From Desulfobacterales bacterium (GTDB taxonomy: Bacteria > Desulfobacterota > Desulfobacteria > Desulfobacterales > JALSRD01): a DNA stretch of 51,582 nt. Where the stretch lies: positions 1-51,582 of the forward strand of contig JALSRD010000065.1 of assembly GCA_026984935.1 (NCBI GenBank). The letters run 5' to 3'. Shown one piece after another: positions 41,121 through 49,006 of the stretch. Positions within the stretch are counted from its first letter, which is position 1, and each line of letters begins with the position of its first letter. Below the pieces are notes generated by a model. The model was given only the letters and a program-made list of their open reading frames with translations, did not search any database and was not told the origin of the DNA. Position numbers and translations under genes: made by a program.

Positions 41121-42716
41121 CTACTCCTGTTTCATCCAATCCCGGATCAACTGCATCGAAGCCGTGTTGTCACGCATGACCAGTTTGGTGGCCTGGTCCG
41201 TGTACGGCAGGTCTTTCGCCCGGGCGTCGTACTCGCTTTCAATCTCGCCGACAGTCTTGGGAAGCTGCTGCAGCAGCTGGACGTCAGATCCCGCCGCGCC
41301 GGTCAGCCAGCGCACCATGGGGCGGATGATGAACAGAAAGGTAAAGAACAAAATGAACCCGGCGATGCCGTACTTGACCATCAGTTTGTGGGCCGCCAGT
41401 TTGGCCATCCAGCCGGATTGCTTTTCTTGCGCGGCGGGCTGTGTCTCTTTCTGCATGGCAAAGGGCATGTTCTCGACAACGACCTGATCGCCGCGTGCGG
41501 CGTCAAAATTCATGGCCCGCTTGACGATGTTTTCGACTTTCTGCAGCTCCGCCGGGCTGCGGGGCACGTACTGCATCTGCGTCTTGCCGCCTTTGGCCTT
41601 CACCGGCCGGTAACTGCCGTCCACCATCACGGCCACCGAGGTTTTCACCAGTTTGGCCGCCGGCTCGATCACGTGGCTGGTCACGCGTCCGATTTCGTAG
41701 TTGACCGTCTGATCCTGTTTCTGATAGGCAGGCGGATTTGCCGAGGTGGCTGAACTCTGACTGACGTTGGCGCTGTATCCGGTTTTCCCCGGGATTCCCA
41801 TGGCAATATTGGCGCTGTTGGCGGAAAATTCCTTGCTCTTTTTTTCACTGCGCACCACTTTGTTGGCCGGCAGGTATTTTTCTTCTGTCGTCTCCTGTTT
41901 TTTGAAGTCAAACTTGCAGGCCGCTCGCACGATCACCTTGGAAGAGCCAAAAACATTTTCCAGCATGGATTTGATCCGGCTCTCCAGATTTCTCTCCACT
42001 TTCTGCTGGTAATCCAGAAATTCAACGCTGCCGCCGCCAACGCCCATTTCACTGTCGAACCCCGACAGAATCTTTCCGAAATTATCCACCACCGTTACGT
42101 TTTCGGGTTTTAGGCCCGAAACAGCCGCGGATACCAAGTGCACGATTCCCAGCACCTGGGGACGGGTCAGGTATTTTCCCGGCTTGAGCTTCAACACTAC
42201 CGAGGCAGTCGCCGGCTGCTGGTCCTCGATAAACAGCGATTTCCCCTCCATGACAATGTGCACGCGCGAACTCTCCACTTCATCCAGGTTGTTGATGGTG
42301 CGCGACAGTTCGCCCTGCAGTGCGCGCTGGTAGTTGATGTTCTGGACAAACTCGGTTTCACCGAGTTTGTTGCTGTCGAAGATCTCAAACCCCACCCCGC
42401 CGCCGTGCGGCAACCCCTGGGAAGCCATCTGCATACGCACATCGTAGATCTTTTCCCGGGGTATCAGGATTGAAGTGCCATTGGCGCCGATTTGGTAGTC
42501 GATGCGCTGCTGCTTGAGCCAGTTTACAATTTCACCAGCCTCCGCCGCCGGAAGCTTGGCATATAAAAGCTGGTAATCCGGCCGTCCGGCCCATGTGATG
42601 ATGAAAAAGAAGAGTACGCTGGCCAGCACAATCAGGAGGAAAAAAGTGATTCTCTTGCCCGCTGAAAGATTCTGAAACAGTGTTTTGATCTGTGAAAAGA
42701 CGCCGCCGGCATCCAT
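41121..42716 (-). CDS. fliF: Flagellar MS-ring protein FliF
   Basis: 531 residues. Two membrane helices, at about 23-43 and near 440-460, flank a large periplasmic part with the ring-building motifs DYQLLYAKLPAAEAGEIVNW and GVGFEIFDSNKLGETEFVQN. The C-terminal tail (LPKTVGEIESEYDARAKDLP) binds FliG. It forms the base ring in the inner membrane and the housing of the export gate. GGGAGAGGAAAAC precedes the ATG. Confidence 0.97.
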   Translation of the reverse strand: MDAGGVFSQIKTLFQNLSAGKRITFFLLIVLASVLFFFIITWAGRPDYQLLYAKLPAAEAGEIVNWLKQQRIDYQIGANGTSILIPREKIYDVRMQMASQGLPHGGGVGFEIFDSNKLGETEFVQNINYQRALQGELSRTINNLDEVESSRVHIVMEGKSLFIEDQQPATASVVLKLKPGKYLTRPQVLGIVHLVSAAVSGLKPENVTVVDNFGKILSGFDSEMGVGGGSVEFLDYQQKVERNLESRIKSMLENVFGSSKVIVRAACKFDFKKQETTEEKYLPANKVVRSEKKSKEFSANSANIAMGIPGKTGYSANVSQSSATSANPPAYQKQDQTVNYEIGRVTSHVIEPAAKLVKTSVAVMVDGSYRPVKAKGGKTQMQYVPRSPAELQKVENIVKRAMNFDAARGDQVVVENMPFAMQKETQPAAQEKQSGWMAKLAAHKLMVKYGIAGFILFFTFLFIIRPMVRWLTGAAGSDVQLLQQLPKTVGEIESEYDARAKDLPYTDQATKLVMRDNTASMQLIRDWMKQE

Positions 42717-42779
42717 GTTTTCCTCTCCCTGCCTAAAGCATTTGCTCCGGGAAAAAGCGGGTCACCGCCTTCCCTGCGG

Positions 42780-43088
42780 TTATATCTGCATGCGCATGAT
42801 CTGATTGTAGGCTTCGAGCACCTTGTTTCTGACTTTCATGACCAGCTGCAGGGAGATGTTGGCTTCCTCCAGCTTGATCATGGTGTCGGGGATACTGGCA
42901 TCCCGTCCGGTGGCCAGTTTAGCGGCGGCCTCGTCAGCGGCGACAATCTTGTGGTTGACTTCGGACAGCGAGCGGCTCAGGAAGTCACCAAATCCCGCCT
43001 TCTCCTGTCCGTCGCCGGCCCGGGACCGGCTGTGCGTCAGAATCGTCTGCAGCGCATTTTCATGAATCCGCATGTCGCTCATCTTCAT
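42780..43088 (-). CDS. fliE: Flagellar rod-MS ring adaptor FliE
   Basis: 102 residues, the usual size. The conserved C-terminal half reads EEANISLQLVMKVRNKVLEA, then YNQIMRMQI at the end. FliE links rod to MS ring and is the first exported subunit. The first ATG overlaps the flgC stop (ATGA); the third codon (43082) is also an ATG with better spacing from GGGAG and could be the true start. Confidence 0.94.
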   Translation of the reverse strand: MKMSDMRIHENALQTILTHSRSRAGDGQEKAGFGDFLSRSLSEVNHKIVAADEAAAKLATGRDASIPDTMIKLEEANISLQLVMKVRNKVLEAYNQIMRMQI

Positions 43089-43522
43089 CTCCCGATCTCA
43101 AGGGCTTTCATGGCCATGGATTTGGCCGCATTGACGGCGGTAACGTTGGCTTCATAGCTTCGCGAAGCCGAGATCATATTGACCATCTCCTCGAAGATAT
43201 TGATGTTGGGCATCCGCACATAACCGTTTTTGTCGGCTTCGGGGTGGCCCGGACTGTACTTTAGAACCGGCGGCCGCTGGTCTTCCACCACGTCGACGAC
43301 GGTAACTTCGGATGGCTCGGGGGAAAAGCGGGCCTTTAAAATGTCGCCGAAGGACTGGTTTTGATTCACGGCGGCAAAAACCGGCTCTTTGCGAATGTAG
43401 GGTCCGCCGCGGTAGGTATGGGTGGTGTTGATATTGGCAATATTTTCCGAAATCAGATTCAGTCGCAGCCGTTGCGCACTGAGTCCCGAAGAGCTGGTCC
43501 GCAATGCATCAATCAGGTTCAT
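43085..43522 (-). CDS. flgC: Flagellar proximal rod protein FlgC
   Basis: 145 residues. N-terminus LSAQRLRLNLISENIANINT, then RGGPYIRKEPVF; the C-terminus GYVRMPNINIFEEMVNMISA is diagnostic of FlgC. It is a proximal rod subunit. The stop of flgB is two bases before the ATG. GGGAGGATCG lies upstream inside flgB. Confidence 0.97.
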   Translation of the reverse strand: MNLIDALRTSSSGLSAQRLRLNLISENIANINTTHTYRGGPYIRKEPVFAAVNQNQSFGDILKARFSPEPSEVTVVDVVEDQRPPVLKYSPGHPEADKNGYVRMPNINIFEEMVNMISASRSYEANVTAVNAAKSMAMKALEIGR

Positions 43523-43524
43523 GG

Positions 43525-43944
43525 CTATTTCGATCCTCCCTGGATGACGTCTTTCAGCCGTTTGAATTCGTTTGAAATCATCCGGACTGAAACATTAAAC
43601 ATCAACTGGTTCTGGGCCAGGCTGCCCATCTCGCGGTCAACATCAACGGTATTGCCGTCGGTTCTGAAAGCATAGGGTTTCGGCGGCAAAAATGCCACGG
43701 CCGGCCGGGCGTCGTCGTCCGTATCGGCTGAAAGGTGATTGTCGTGGGTCGTCACAAGCTTCAATCCATCCGTCGGCTGCTGCGCGCGCTCTAAAGATTG
43801 TTTGACCATCACGTCAAAGGCCTTGAAATTGGGTGTATCGGCATTGGCAATGTCTGCGGACAGCACCTTGTGCCGCTGGATTCTAAAATCCATGCTCTTT
43901 GCCAGCAGCGCAAACGGTCCCGAGAACAATCCTGGTGGACTCAT
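43525..43944 (-). CDS. flgB: Flagellar proximal rod protein FlgB
   Basis: 139 residues from the ATG at 43944, with AGGAGACGATGAC upstream; the earlier in-frame start at 44004 lies upstream of the predicted transcription start. Motifs: MDFRIQRHKVLSADIANADT with PNFKAFDV, and ending LMFNVSVRMISNEFKRLKDV. It is the first gene of the flgBC-fliEFGHIJK-flgDE run. A sigma-54 promoter lies 30 bases upstream. Confidence 0.95.
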   Translation of the reverse strand: MSPPGLFSGPFALLAKSMDFRIQRHKVLSADIANADTPNFKAFDVMVKQSLERAQQPTDGLKLVTTHDNHLSADTDDDARPAVAFLPPKPYAFRTDGNTVDVDREMGSLAQNQLMFNVSVRMISNEFKRLKDVIQGGSK

Positions 43945-43973
43945 GTCATCGTCTCCTCTCCCCGGCTGTTTTA

Positions 43974-43989
43974 TGCAAGCTGCGTACCA
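43974..43989 (-). promoter_or_regulatory. Sigma-54 promoter upstream of flgB
   Basis: Minus strand reads TGGTAC-GCAGC-TTGCA, against TGGCAC-N5-TTGCW, one mismatch in the -24 hexamer and exact GG-N10-GC spacing. The predicted start is about 19 bases before the flgB ATG, just upstream of its ribosome site. CCGTCAAA at 44023-44030, about 35 bases farther upstream, recurs upstream of the motA promoter. Confidence 0.75.
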
Positions 43990-44154
43990 TTTGTCCGGCG
44001 GCAATGGGACACAAAATTTTCTCCGTCAAATGTGCCAGTTACGGCAATAGTGCGCACATTCTCGAAACCCCGGCAGCCTGCAGGCGGCAATTTCTGCCGC
44101 CGCACAGGGGCTGCCCGGCGGAAAAATTGACCCTCTGCCGCAATCAGTTTATTT

Positions 44155-45513
44155 TTATTGTTCATTCTCGGCTTTGTACTGGTTCAGCTTGTTTCTCAAC
44201 GTACGGATGCTGATTCCCAGCAGTTGGGCGGCATGGGTGCGATTGTCATTGACTTCATCCAAGGCCTTAAAGATCAACTTTTTTTCCATTTCACGCAGCG
44301 AAAGCCCCCCGGCCTGGAAAACCGCCGTCGGCAACGCTGTTGCAGGCGTATCCTCGAGCAAAAGATGCTCGGGTTGCAACACATCGCCGCTGCTCAGCAG
44401 CACCGCACGTTCCAGTACATTTTCGAGTTCGCGCACGTTTCCCGGCCAGTTTGCCTTCTTCATCATCCGTCGGGCGGCATCCGAAACCGTCATGATATTT
44501 TTCTGGTACCGCCGGCAGAAACGCTCCAGAAAAAAAGTGCTCAGCAGTGGGATATCCCCCCTGCGCTGGCGCAGAGGGGGTATCTTCAACGGCACCACGT
44601 TAATGCGGTAGTATAGATCCTGACGGAATCTGCCCTCGGCGACCGCCGTTTTCAGCTCCCTGTTGGTGATGGCGATCACACGCGCATCGACAGCCACGGG
44701 CTGCTTGCCGCCGACGCGGTCGATTTCCCTCTCCTGCAGCACCCGCAGCAGTTTGGCCTGCAGGGCAAGCGGCATTTCACCGATTTCATCCAGCACCAGC
44801 GTCCCGCTGCCGGCCAGTTCGAATTTCCCGATTTTGCGGTTGAAGGCCCCGGTAAAAGCCCCCTTTTCATGACCGAAAAGTTCGCTTTCGGCGAGATTTT
44901 CGGGCAAAGCGGCGCAGTTTACGGCCACATAAGGGCCCGTACGCTGTGCTCCGTTGGCATGGATGTAGGCGGCCAGAAGCTCTTTACCGGTGCCACTCTC
45001 ACCCTCGATGAGAATGGTGGCCTTGCTGGCCGCCACATTCTTGGCTGTCTGGAGCAGAGCCAGCATGACGGGATCACTGGTAACAATCGGTTTTGCACCG
45101 GTCGGCTTATCCTTCCGGCTCGCGGCCGCACCGTTCCCATTCCCGTTGGCGTTCTGCAGCGCTTTTTCAACGGACAATACCAAGGCATCCATGGGAAATG
45201 GCTTGAGCAGGTAATCGGCTGCACCCTCCTGCATGGCCTCTACGGCACCGCCGACACTCCCATACCCGGTAATCAGCAGAACCGGCGTACCAGGAGACTT
45301 CTCTTTCAGGCCCCTGAGCAGATCGATACCACCCATCTGCGGCATCTTGACGTCACTGATGACCAGTTGAAACATTTCGGCGGCAAAACACGCCAGCGCT
45401 TCCCGGCCGTCGGCTGCAGCCACGGCCGCATAGCCATTGCGCCGCAAAGTGCCGACCAGCACTTTTCGAATTTCAGGATCATCGTCGACGACCAGTATTC
45501 TGGCACGCTCCAT
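44155..45513 (-). CDS. Sigma-54 response regulator, FlrC/FleR-like
   Basis: 452 residues from the second ATG (45513), which has AGGA at better spacing than the first (45519). Order: receiver domain (phospho-acceptor D54 in VISDVKMPQMGG), AAA+ sigma-54 activator domain (Walker A GESGTGKE, sigma-54 contact loop GAFTGA, Walker B LVLDEIGEM), and a Fis-type helix-turn-helix at the end (NRTHAAQLLGISIRTLRNKL). Placed directly upstream of flgB, it is the likely activator of the three sigma-54 operons of rod, hook and motor genes. No partner sensor kinase gene (FlrB/FleS) is adjacent. Its own promoter is also a sigma-54 type. Confidence 0.88.
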   Translation of the reverse strand: MERARILVVDDDPEIRKVLVGTLRRNGYAAVAAADGREALACFAAEMFQLVISDVKMPQMGGIDLLRGLKEKSPGTPVLLITGYGSVGGAVEAMQEGAADYLLKPFPMDALVLSVEKALQNANGNGNGAAASRKDKPTGAKPIVTSDPVMLALLQTAKNVAASKATILIEGESGTGKELLAAYIHANGAQRTGPYVAVNCAALPENLAESELFGHEKGAFTGAFNRKIGKFELAGSGTLVLDEIGEMPLALQAKLLRVLQEREIDRVGGKQPVAVDARVIAITNRELKTAVAEGRFRQDLYYRINVVPLKIPPLRQRRGDIPLLSTFFLERFCRRYQKNIMTVSDAARRMMKKANWPGNVRELENVLERAVLLSSGDVLQPEHLLLEDTPATALPTAVFQAGGLSLREMEKKLIFKALDEVNDNRTHAAQLLGISIRTLRNKLNQYKAENEQ

Positions 45514-45628
45514 GAACATCGGTCCTGTCAGCTCTCCCCGGAACCCTGCACGGCGCGGATATTTTTACCGGGTCTTTTCCGGGGTCAAAAATCAATCTTG
45601 GGAACCTGAGACTTCCAGGACAGGTAAT

Positions 45629-45644
45629 TGCAAGAAATCTGCCA
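45629..45644 (-). promoter_or_regulatory. Sigma-54 promoter upstream of the FlrC-like gene
   Basis: Minus strand reads TGGCAG-ATTTC-TTGCA, with only one mismatch to TGGCAC-N5-TTGCA and exact spacing. The predicted start is about 105 bases before the ATG at 45513. The neighbouring FlrA-like protein is the obvious candidate activator. Confidence 0.75.
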
Positions 45645-45822
45645 CAATCCGATTTTTTTAAGCGGTATGCCAAAGATGTTCGGGTGGATCGTTAACTTAT
45701 TTGATATATTGTTGATATTCGGAGTATCGGAGGGTTTTGGTGAGGGTGCCGGCAGACGTTCGGCCGGATGCCGGCGGATGATGTCAACTGCACAAAAGCC
45801 CGGCTGTCAGTTCTTTGACGCA

Positions 45823-45853
45823 CCTGGCGGATATGCGTGTTTTGCGCGCCAGG
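45823..45853 (-). terminator. Hairpin directly after the FlrA-like gene
   Basis: CCTGGCG at 45823-45829 and CGCCAGG at 45847-45853 form a perfect 7-bp stem with a 17-base loop, four bases after the stop on the minus strand. No T run follows, so it may not terminate on its own. Confidence 0.35.
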
Positions 45854-45856
45854 ATG

Positions 45857-46912
45857 TCAGAAGGCCGGTTCCAGCTGGTGGCGTTTGATTTTTTCAACCA
45901 GGGTGGTCCGTTTGACGTGCAGCAATTCGGCGGCCTTTTTCTTGACCCATTTGCTCTTTTCAAGCGACTGGGTAATCAGGGCTTTTTCGTATTCACTGAC
46001 CGCGCTGCTCAAACAGATGCCTTCATCGGAGATCTGCGGCATGGGGACACTGCCGGGGGTTTTGATACCTCTGATCTTTTCGGGCAGATCCCCTGGTTCG
46101 ACGGACGGTCCATCCTTTAATACTGCCAATCTTTCCACCAGGTTCTTCAATTCACGGACATTGCCCGGCCAGTCGTATTGTGCAAGCCGGCTGAGCGCTT
46201 TATCCGAGATCCCCTGCAAACTGCTGTTTTTCTCTCTTTTGAAACGCTCCACGAAATGCTGCGCAAGCAGCGCAATGTCGCTGCTGCGGTCACGCAGGGG
46301 GGGCAAAACCACCGGAATGACAAACAGGCGATAATAGAGATCTTCACGGAAGCGGCCTTCGGCGACCGCCTTTTCAAGGTCACGGTGAGTGGCCACGATA
46401 ATCCGCACGTCCACGTGAATCGTGCTGCAGCTGCCCACACGTTCGAACTGGCACTCTTCAAGCACGCGCAACAGCTTGACCTGCAGATCCAGATTCATGT
46501 CCCCGATTTCATCGAGAAAAACGGTTCCGCCATCGGCGCTTTCAAACTTTCCTTTCTTGGCAGCCGCCGCACCGGTAAAGGCGCCTTTTTCATGGCCGAA
46601 CAGTTCACTTTCCAGCAGGTTGTCCGGAATGGCGCCGCAGTTAATCTGAATAAAAGGCTTGTTTTTGCGCTGGGAACGGTTGTGAATCGCACGCGCTACC
46701 ATCCCCTTGCCGGTGCCGGTTTCTCCGCTGATGACGATGGTGCTGTCGCTATCGGCGACTTTTTCGATGATTCTGTACAGCGCCTGCATCTCAGGGCTCT
46801 GGCCGACGATTCCCTCGAAGCACTGATACCCCTGAAAACCATCTGTCTCACTTTCACTGACCAGCCGAATTCCCGAAAATGCCGGTTGCCGCTCGAGTGC
46901 TGCAGAATACAT
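45857..46912 (-). CDS. Sigma-54 activator without receiver domain, FlrA/FleQ-like
   Basis: 351 residues. Only about 30 residues precede the AAA+ domain: Walker [15 protein letters not shown] loop intact, Walker [11 protein letters not shown], then a Fis-type helix-turn-helix ([20 protein letters not shown]). FleQ and FlrA normally carry an N-terminal degenerate receiver of about 120 residues; it is missing here. GGGGAGGATGCG precedes the ATG. It lies upstream of the FlrC-like gene, whose sigma-54 promoter it likely activates. With no receiver, control may come from FlhG, a nucleotide ligand or its own expression level. Naming by context; another sigma-54 activator role is possible. Confidence 0.8.
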   Translation of the reverse strand: MYSAALERQPAFSGIRLVSESETDGFQGYQCFEGIVGQSPEMQALYRIIEKVADSDSTIVISGETGTGKGMVARAIHNRSQRKNKPFIQINCGAIPDNLLESELFGHEKGAFTGAAAAKKGKFESADGGTVFLDEIGDMNLDLQVKLLRVLEECQFERVGSCSTIHVDVRIIVATHRDLEKAVAEGRFREDLYYRLFVIPVVLPPLRDRSSDIALLAQHFVERFKREKNSSLQGISDKALSRLAQYDWPGNVRELKNLVERLAVLKDGPSVEPGDLPEKIRGIKTPGSVPMPQISDEGICLSSAVSEYEKALITQSLEKSKWVKKKAAELLHVKRTTLVEKIKRHQLEPAF

Positions 46913-47021
46913 CGCATCCTCCCCTTTTGGTCGAAAAATCCTTGTATCACCGTTTCGGTCAACAACCCCCCGCAGCAGGCGCGGGCGGCCGGGTCGTTAT
47001 TCATATGCCGCCCTGAAAAGC

Positions 47022-47049
47022 AAAAAAAATGCCACCTGTATGGTGGCAT
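47022..47049 (-). terminator. Intrinsic terminator before the FlrA-like gene
   Basis: On the minus strand ATGCCACC, a 5-base loop and GGTGGCAT form a perfect 8-bp stem, followed by a run of eight T. It is the best intrinsic terminator in the window. It lies about 510 bases after the response-regulator gene and 110 bases before the FlrA-like ATG, so it either ends the upstream transcript or acts as an attenuator in the leader. Confidence 0.8.
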
Positions 47050-47257
47050 GCGTAATATGTTTAAATTTCAATGCTTGGCCCGCAAACGACATGCTGCAAA
47101 GGCAAGCCGGCAAGCCCAAGATAAAGGGGCGTCTAACATTTAAAATACATCATCGTGTATCCTCGTGTGTGAGCAGACAATATCCCCGGCCGCATTTCGC
47201 CGCATGTTTTTTCTGCCATCGATGTAAAAGCAGCAGACCGGGTCAACACCCTCCGAT

Positions 47258-47274
47258 TTTTGCATTTTGCAAAA
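47258..47274. repeat. Inverted repeat TTTTGCA-TTT-TGCAAAA
   Basis: A perfect 7-bp inverted repeat with a 3-base centre in the A+T-rich gap upstream of the FlrA-like gene. The half-site TTGCAAA is shared with the repeats at 47525-47545. A regulator-binding site is possible. Confidence 0.45.
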
Positions 47275-47447
47275 CAAGTCCGGACTCAGAAACACCCCGT
47301 TTTGTAGTATTATGTTTTTATTTCGAAATATTATACGTTTTATATCAGGATATTCTCTGTCTTTCCATAGAACATATCGGAAATTCAGCAAAATCCATGT
47401 TTTCACTCATCTGCCGAGCGGCATTCGCAGCTACTTTTTATGAAGGT

Positions 47448-47467
47448 TATTGAATGTTTATTCAATA
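47448..47467. repeat. Inverted repeat TATTGAAT-GTTT-ATTCAATA
   Basis: A perfect 8-bp inverted repeat with a 4-base loop in the same A+T-rich gap. It could be an operator or a small hairpin. Confidence 0.4.
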
Positions 47468-47524
47468 TGTTACCCGTTTTCTTGCTGTCGTTTCCTTCGC
47501 TTGTTGTTCAGGGCGCAGCAGGTT

Positions 47525-47545
47525 TTTGCAATTTGCAATTTGCAG
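47525..47545. repeat. Three tandem copies of TTTGCAA
   Basis: Two exact heptamers and a third with one changed base, ending ten bases before the stop of the response-regulator gene on its downstream side. The same core occurs in the inverted repeat at 47258-47274. Confidence 0.5.
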
Positions 47546-47554
47546 CATCCCCTT

Positions 47555-48301
47555 TCACGCCAGGGCGGCCTTGGCCGCTTCAATGGAGGCGTCGAAGGGG
47601 ATAGCGCTGGTTTCCTGAAATCCCTTCAGCTCTTCCCCCAGGCTCTGCTGGCCGGCCAGGCGGAAGGCGACCCCGGCTTTCTGACAGTTCTGGGCCACCA
47701 AGACGATGAGTTTGATCAACGACATATTCGTCTGGCTGCATTTTTCCATATTGACGACGAGTTTCTTGATGCCGGCGCCCACCATTTCCCTGGTTTTCGC
47801 CGCCAGCGCACTTTCGAGCTCGACGATCAGCGGGCGGCCCACCTTTTCGGGCAGATTGAGCAGTTCCACGTCCTGATCCAGGGCAAAGTATTTGCCGGCA
47901 CTGCCGGCACCGGCGGCATCCGCCGATTTGGGGCTGAGCTTGACGATTTTTTCCACGCGTTCGATGAGCTGGTCGCCTTTGAACGGTTTGACCATATAAT
48001 CGTTGACGCCCATTTTGACAATTTTCATGACGTTGTCTTTGCCTGATTCGGCCGTCAGCATGATCACCGGAATATCTTTCAGGCTGGGTTCGGCCTTGAG
48101 TTTTTCCAGCATCTCGATACCGTTCATCACCGGCATGGTGATATCCAGTACGATCAGGTCCGGCTTGACTTTGCTCGCCAGCGACAGGCCCTCGACACCG
48201 TTTTCGGCCTCGTGAAGTTCACAGTCGAACCCTTTGAATGCACGCTTCACGACCATGCGAATTGTCTTGCTGTCATCCACGGTAAGAACTTTTAGCGCCA
48301 T
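47555..48301 (-). CDS. Response regulator with STAS-like C-terminal domain
   Basis: 248 residues. Residues 1-125 are a CheY-type receiver: D9-D10, phospho-acceptor D53 in LIVLDITMPVMNG and the Lys in YMVKPFKG. After a short Ala/Gly linker, residues about 136-240 look like a STAS (anti-anti-sigma) fold: VELLNLPEKVGRPLIVELES, KKLVVNMEKCSQTNMSLIKL and a final helix. It follows the second CheX-type gene by 21 bases, so a phosphatase and its target regulator are probably encoded together. It may regulate motility or a partner-switching pathway; the output is unknown. Confidence 0.82.
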   Translation of the reverse strand: MALKVLTVDDSKTIRMVVKRAFKGFDCELHEAENGVEGLSLASKVKPDLIVLDITMPVMNGIEMLEKLKAEPSLKDIPVIMLTAESGKDNVMKIVKMGVNDYMVKPFKGDQLIERVEKIVKLSPKSADAAGAGSAGKYFALDQDVELLNLPEKVGRPLIVELESALAAKTREMVGAGIKKLVVNMEKCSQTNMSLIKLIVLVAQNCQKAGVAFRLAGQQSLGEELKGFQETSAIPFDASIEAAKAALA

Positions 48302-48322
48302 TGTGCTCCTCCAGGCTGTCGA

Positions 48323-48802
48323 TTATTTGGGTTTGATAAATATCTCCACCATTGCAATGTAGTCCAGATAGCGGAAGCAGCAACGTTCATGCCAGCTCCA
48401 TTCCCTGGTTTCAATCTTGAAGTTTCCGCCGCTGGTGATGTTGGGAATGGAAAGTTCACAGGGGAAACCCATATCACACAAATGCGACTTCACGCCCCCG
48501 CCGATCATGTTGCTGACTTCCCCGATGACATCGTATACTTCCTCATCACCTTCGATTTCTTCAGGCTCCATCCCCAGCATGGCGCAGGTCATCTCGCGCG
48601 CAAAATCACCGTTGACGCAGATCCGGCTGCACCCCATGGCTTCGCCGGTGAAGCTGACGGACCCGACAATCTTATCCCCATTGAAAAAACCCTCGGGGAC
48701 ATCATCAACCAGCTCCACAGGCATCGACAGCATGGTATCGAAGACTTCCCGCGCCGTTTCAGAAGCGACATTCTTCAGCCTTTGCGCATCCATTATGCTC
48801 AT
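48323..48802 (-). CDS. Second CheX-type chemotaxis phosphatase
   Basis: 159 residues. Single CheC/CheX active-site helix with IGE95VSN98MIGGG, the E-x2-N pair. The preceding segment (GSVSFTGEAMGCSRICVNGD) is the beta sheet typical of this fold. It differs clearly from the che operon copy (8641-9129). It is paired with the receiver-STAS gene downstream. GGAG lies 12 bases before the ATG, a little far. A CheX-like phosphatase for the neighbouring regulator is the simplest reading. Confidence 0.78.
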   Translation of the reverse strand: MSIMDAQRLKNVASETAREVFDTMLSMPVELVDDVPEGFFNGDKIVGSVSFTGEAMGCSRICVNGDFAREMTCAMLGMEPEEIEGDEEVYDVIGEVSNMIGGGVKSHLCDMGFPCELSIPNITSGGNFKIETREWSWHERCCFRYLDYIAMVEIFIKPK

Positions 48803-48903
48803 TTTTGAATTTCACTCCATTTTTTTGATGGACTCAGTGGTTCTGCATCTGGTCCGGCGTTACCGGAGCACCCCGGATTCCCCACGAATGAAGATGCAAA
48901 GAA

Positions 48904-48927
48904 GGCCGCGGCGAAATGCCCGAGGCC
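48904..48927 (-). terminator. Possible terminator after the TPR gene
   Basis: On the minus strand GGCC-T-CGG pairs with CCG-C-GGCC around an 8-base loop, followed by TTCTTT. It lies about 205 bases after the TPR stop and 100 bases before the CheX-type start. The T tract is interrupted. Confidence 0.35.
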
Positions 48928-49006
48928 GCATTCTCTTTGGCCTTCATGCCCTGTGTCGGTCTCCTCCCCCTGACTTTCCGGGTTTCAAACACCGGGTATG
49001 TACTTC

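Larger units (their letters stand above)
45520..45856. other. Regulatory gap between the two sigma-54 activators
   Basis: About 340 bases without a gene. It holds the sigma-54 promoter at 45629-45644, a direct repeat TTGATAT at 45701-45707 and 45712-45718 (11 bases apart, one helical turn, about 60 bases upstream of the -24), and a hairpin just after the upstream gene. The repeat is a candidate activator site. Confidence 0.45.
46913..47554. other. Long intergenic region upstream of the FlrA-like gene
   Basis: About 640 bases without a convincing gene. It contains an intrinsic terminator on the minus strand (47022-47049), an A+T-rich stretch at about 47290-47470, an isolated TATAAT on the minus strand at 47330-47335 without a good -35, and inverted or direct repeats at 47258-47274, 47448-47467 and 47525-47545. 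No clear sigma-54 or sigma-28 promoter for the activator is seen. Confidence 0.5.

Noticed and set aside
47140-47406. 88-codon minus-strand frame in the A+T-rich gap
   Set aside because: No ribosome site, no recognisable motif, and it overlaps repeats; a plus-strand frame over the same bases is equally open. Likely chance.
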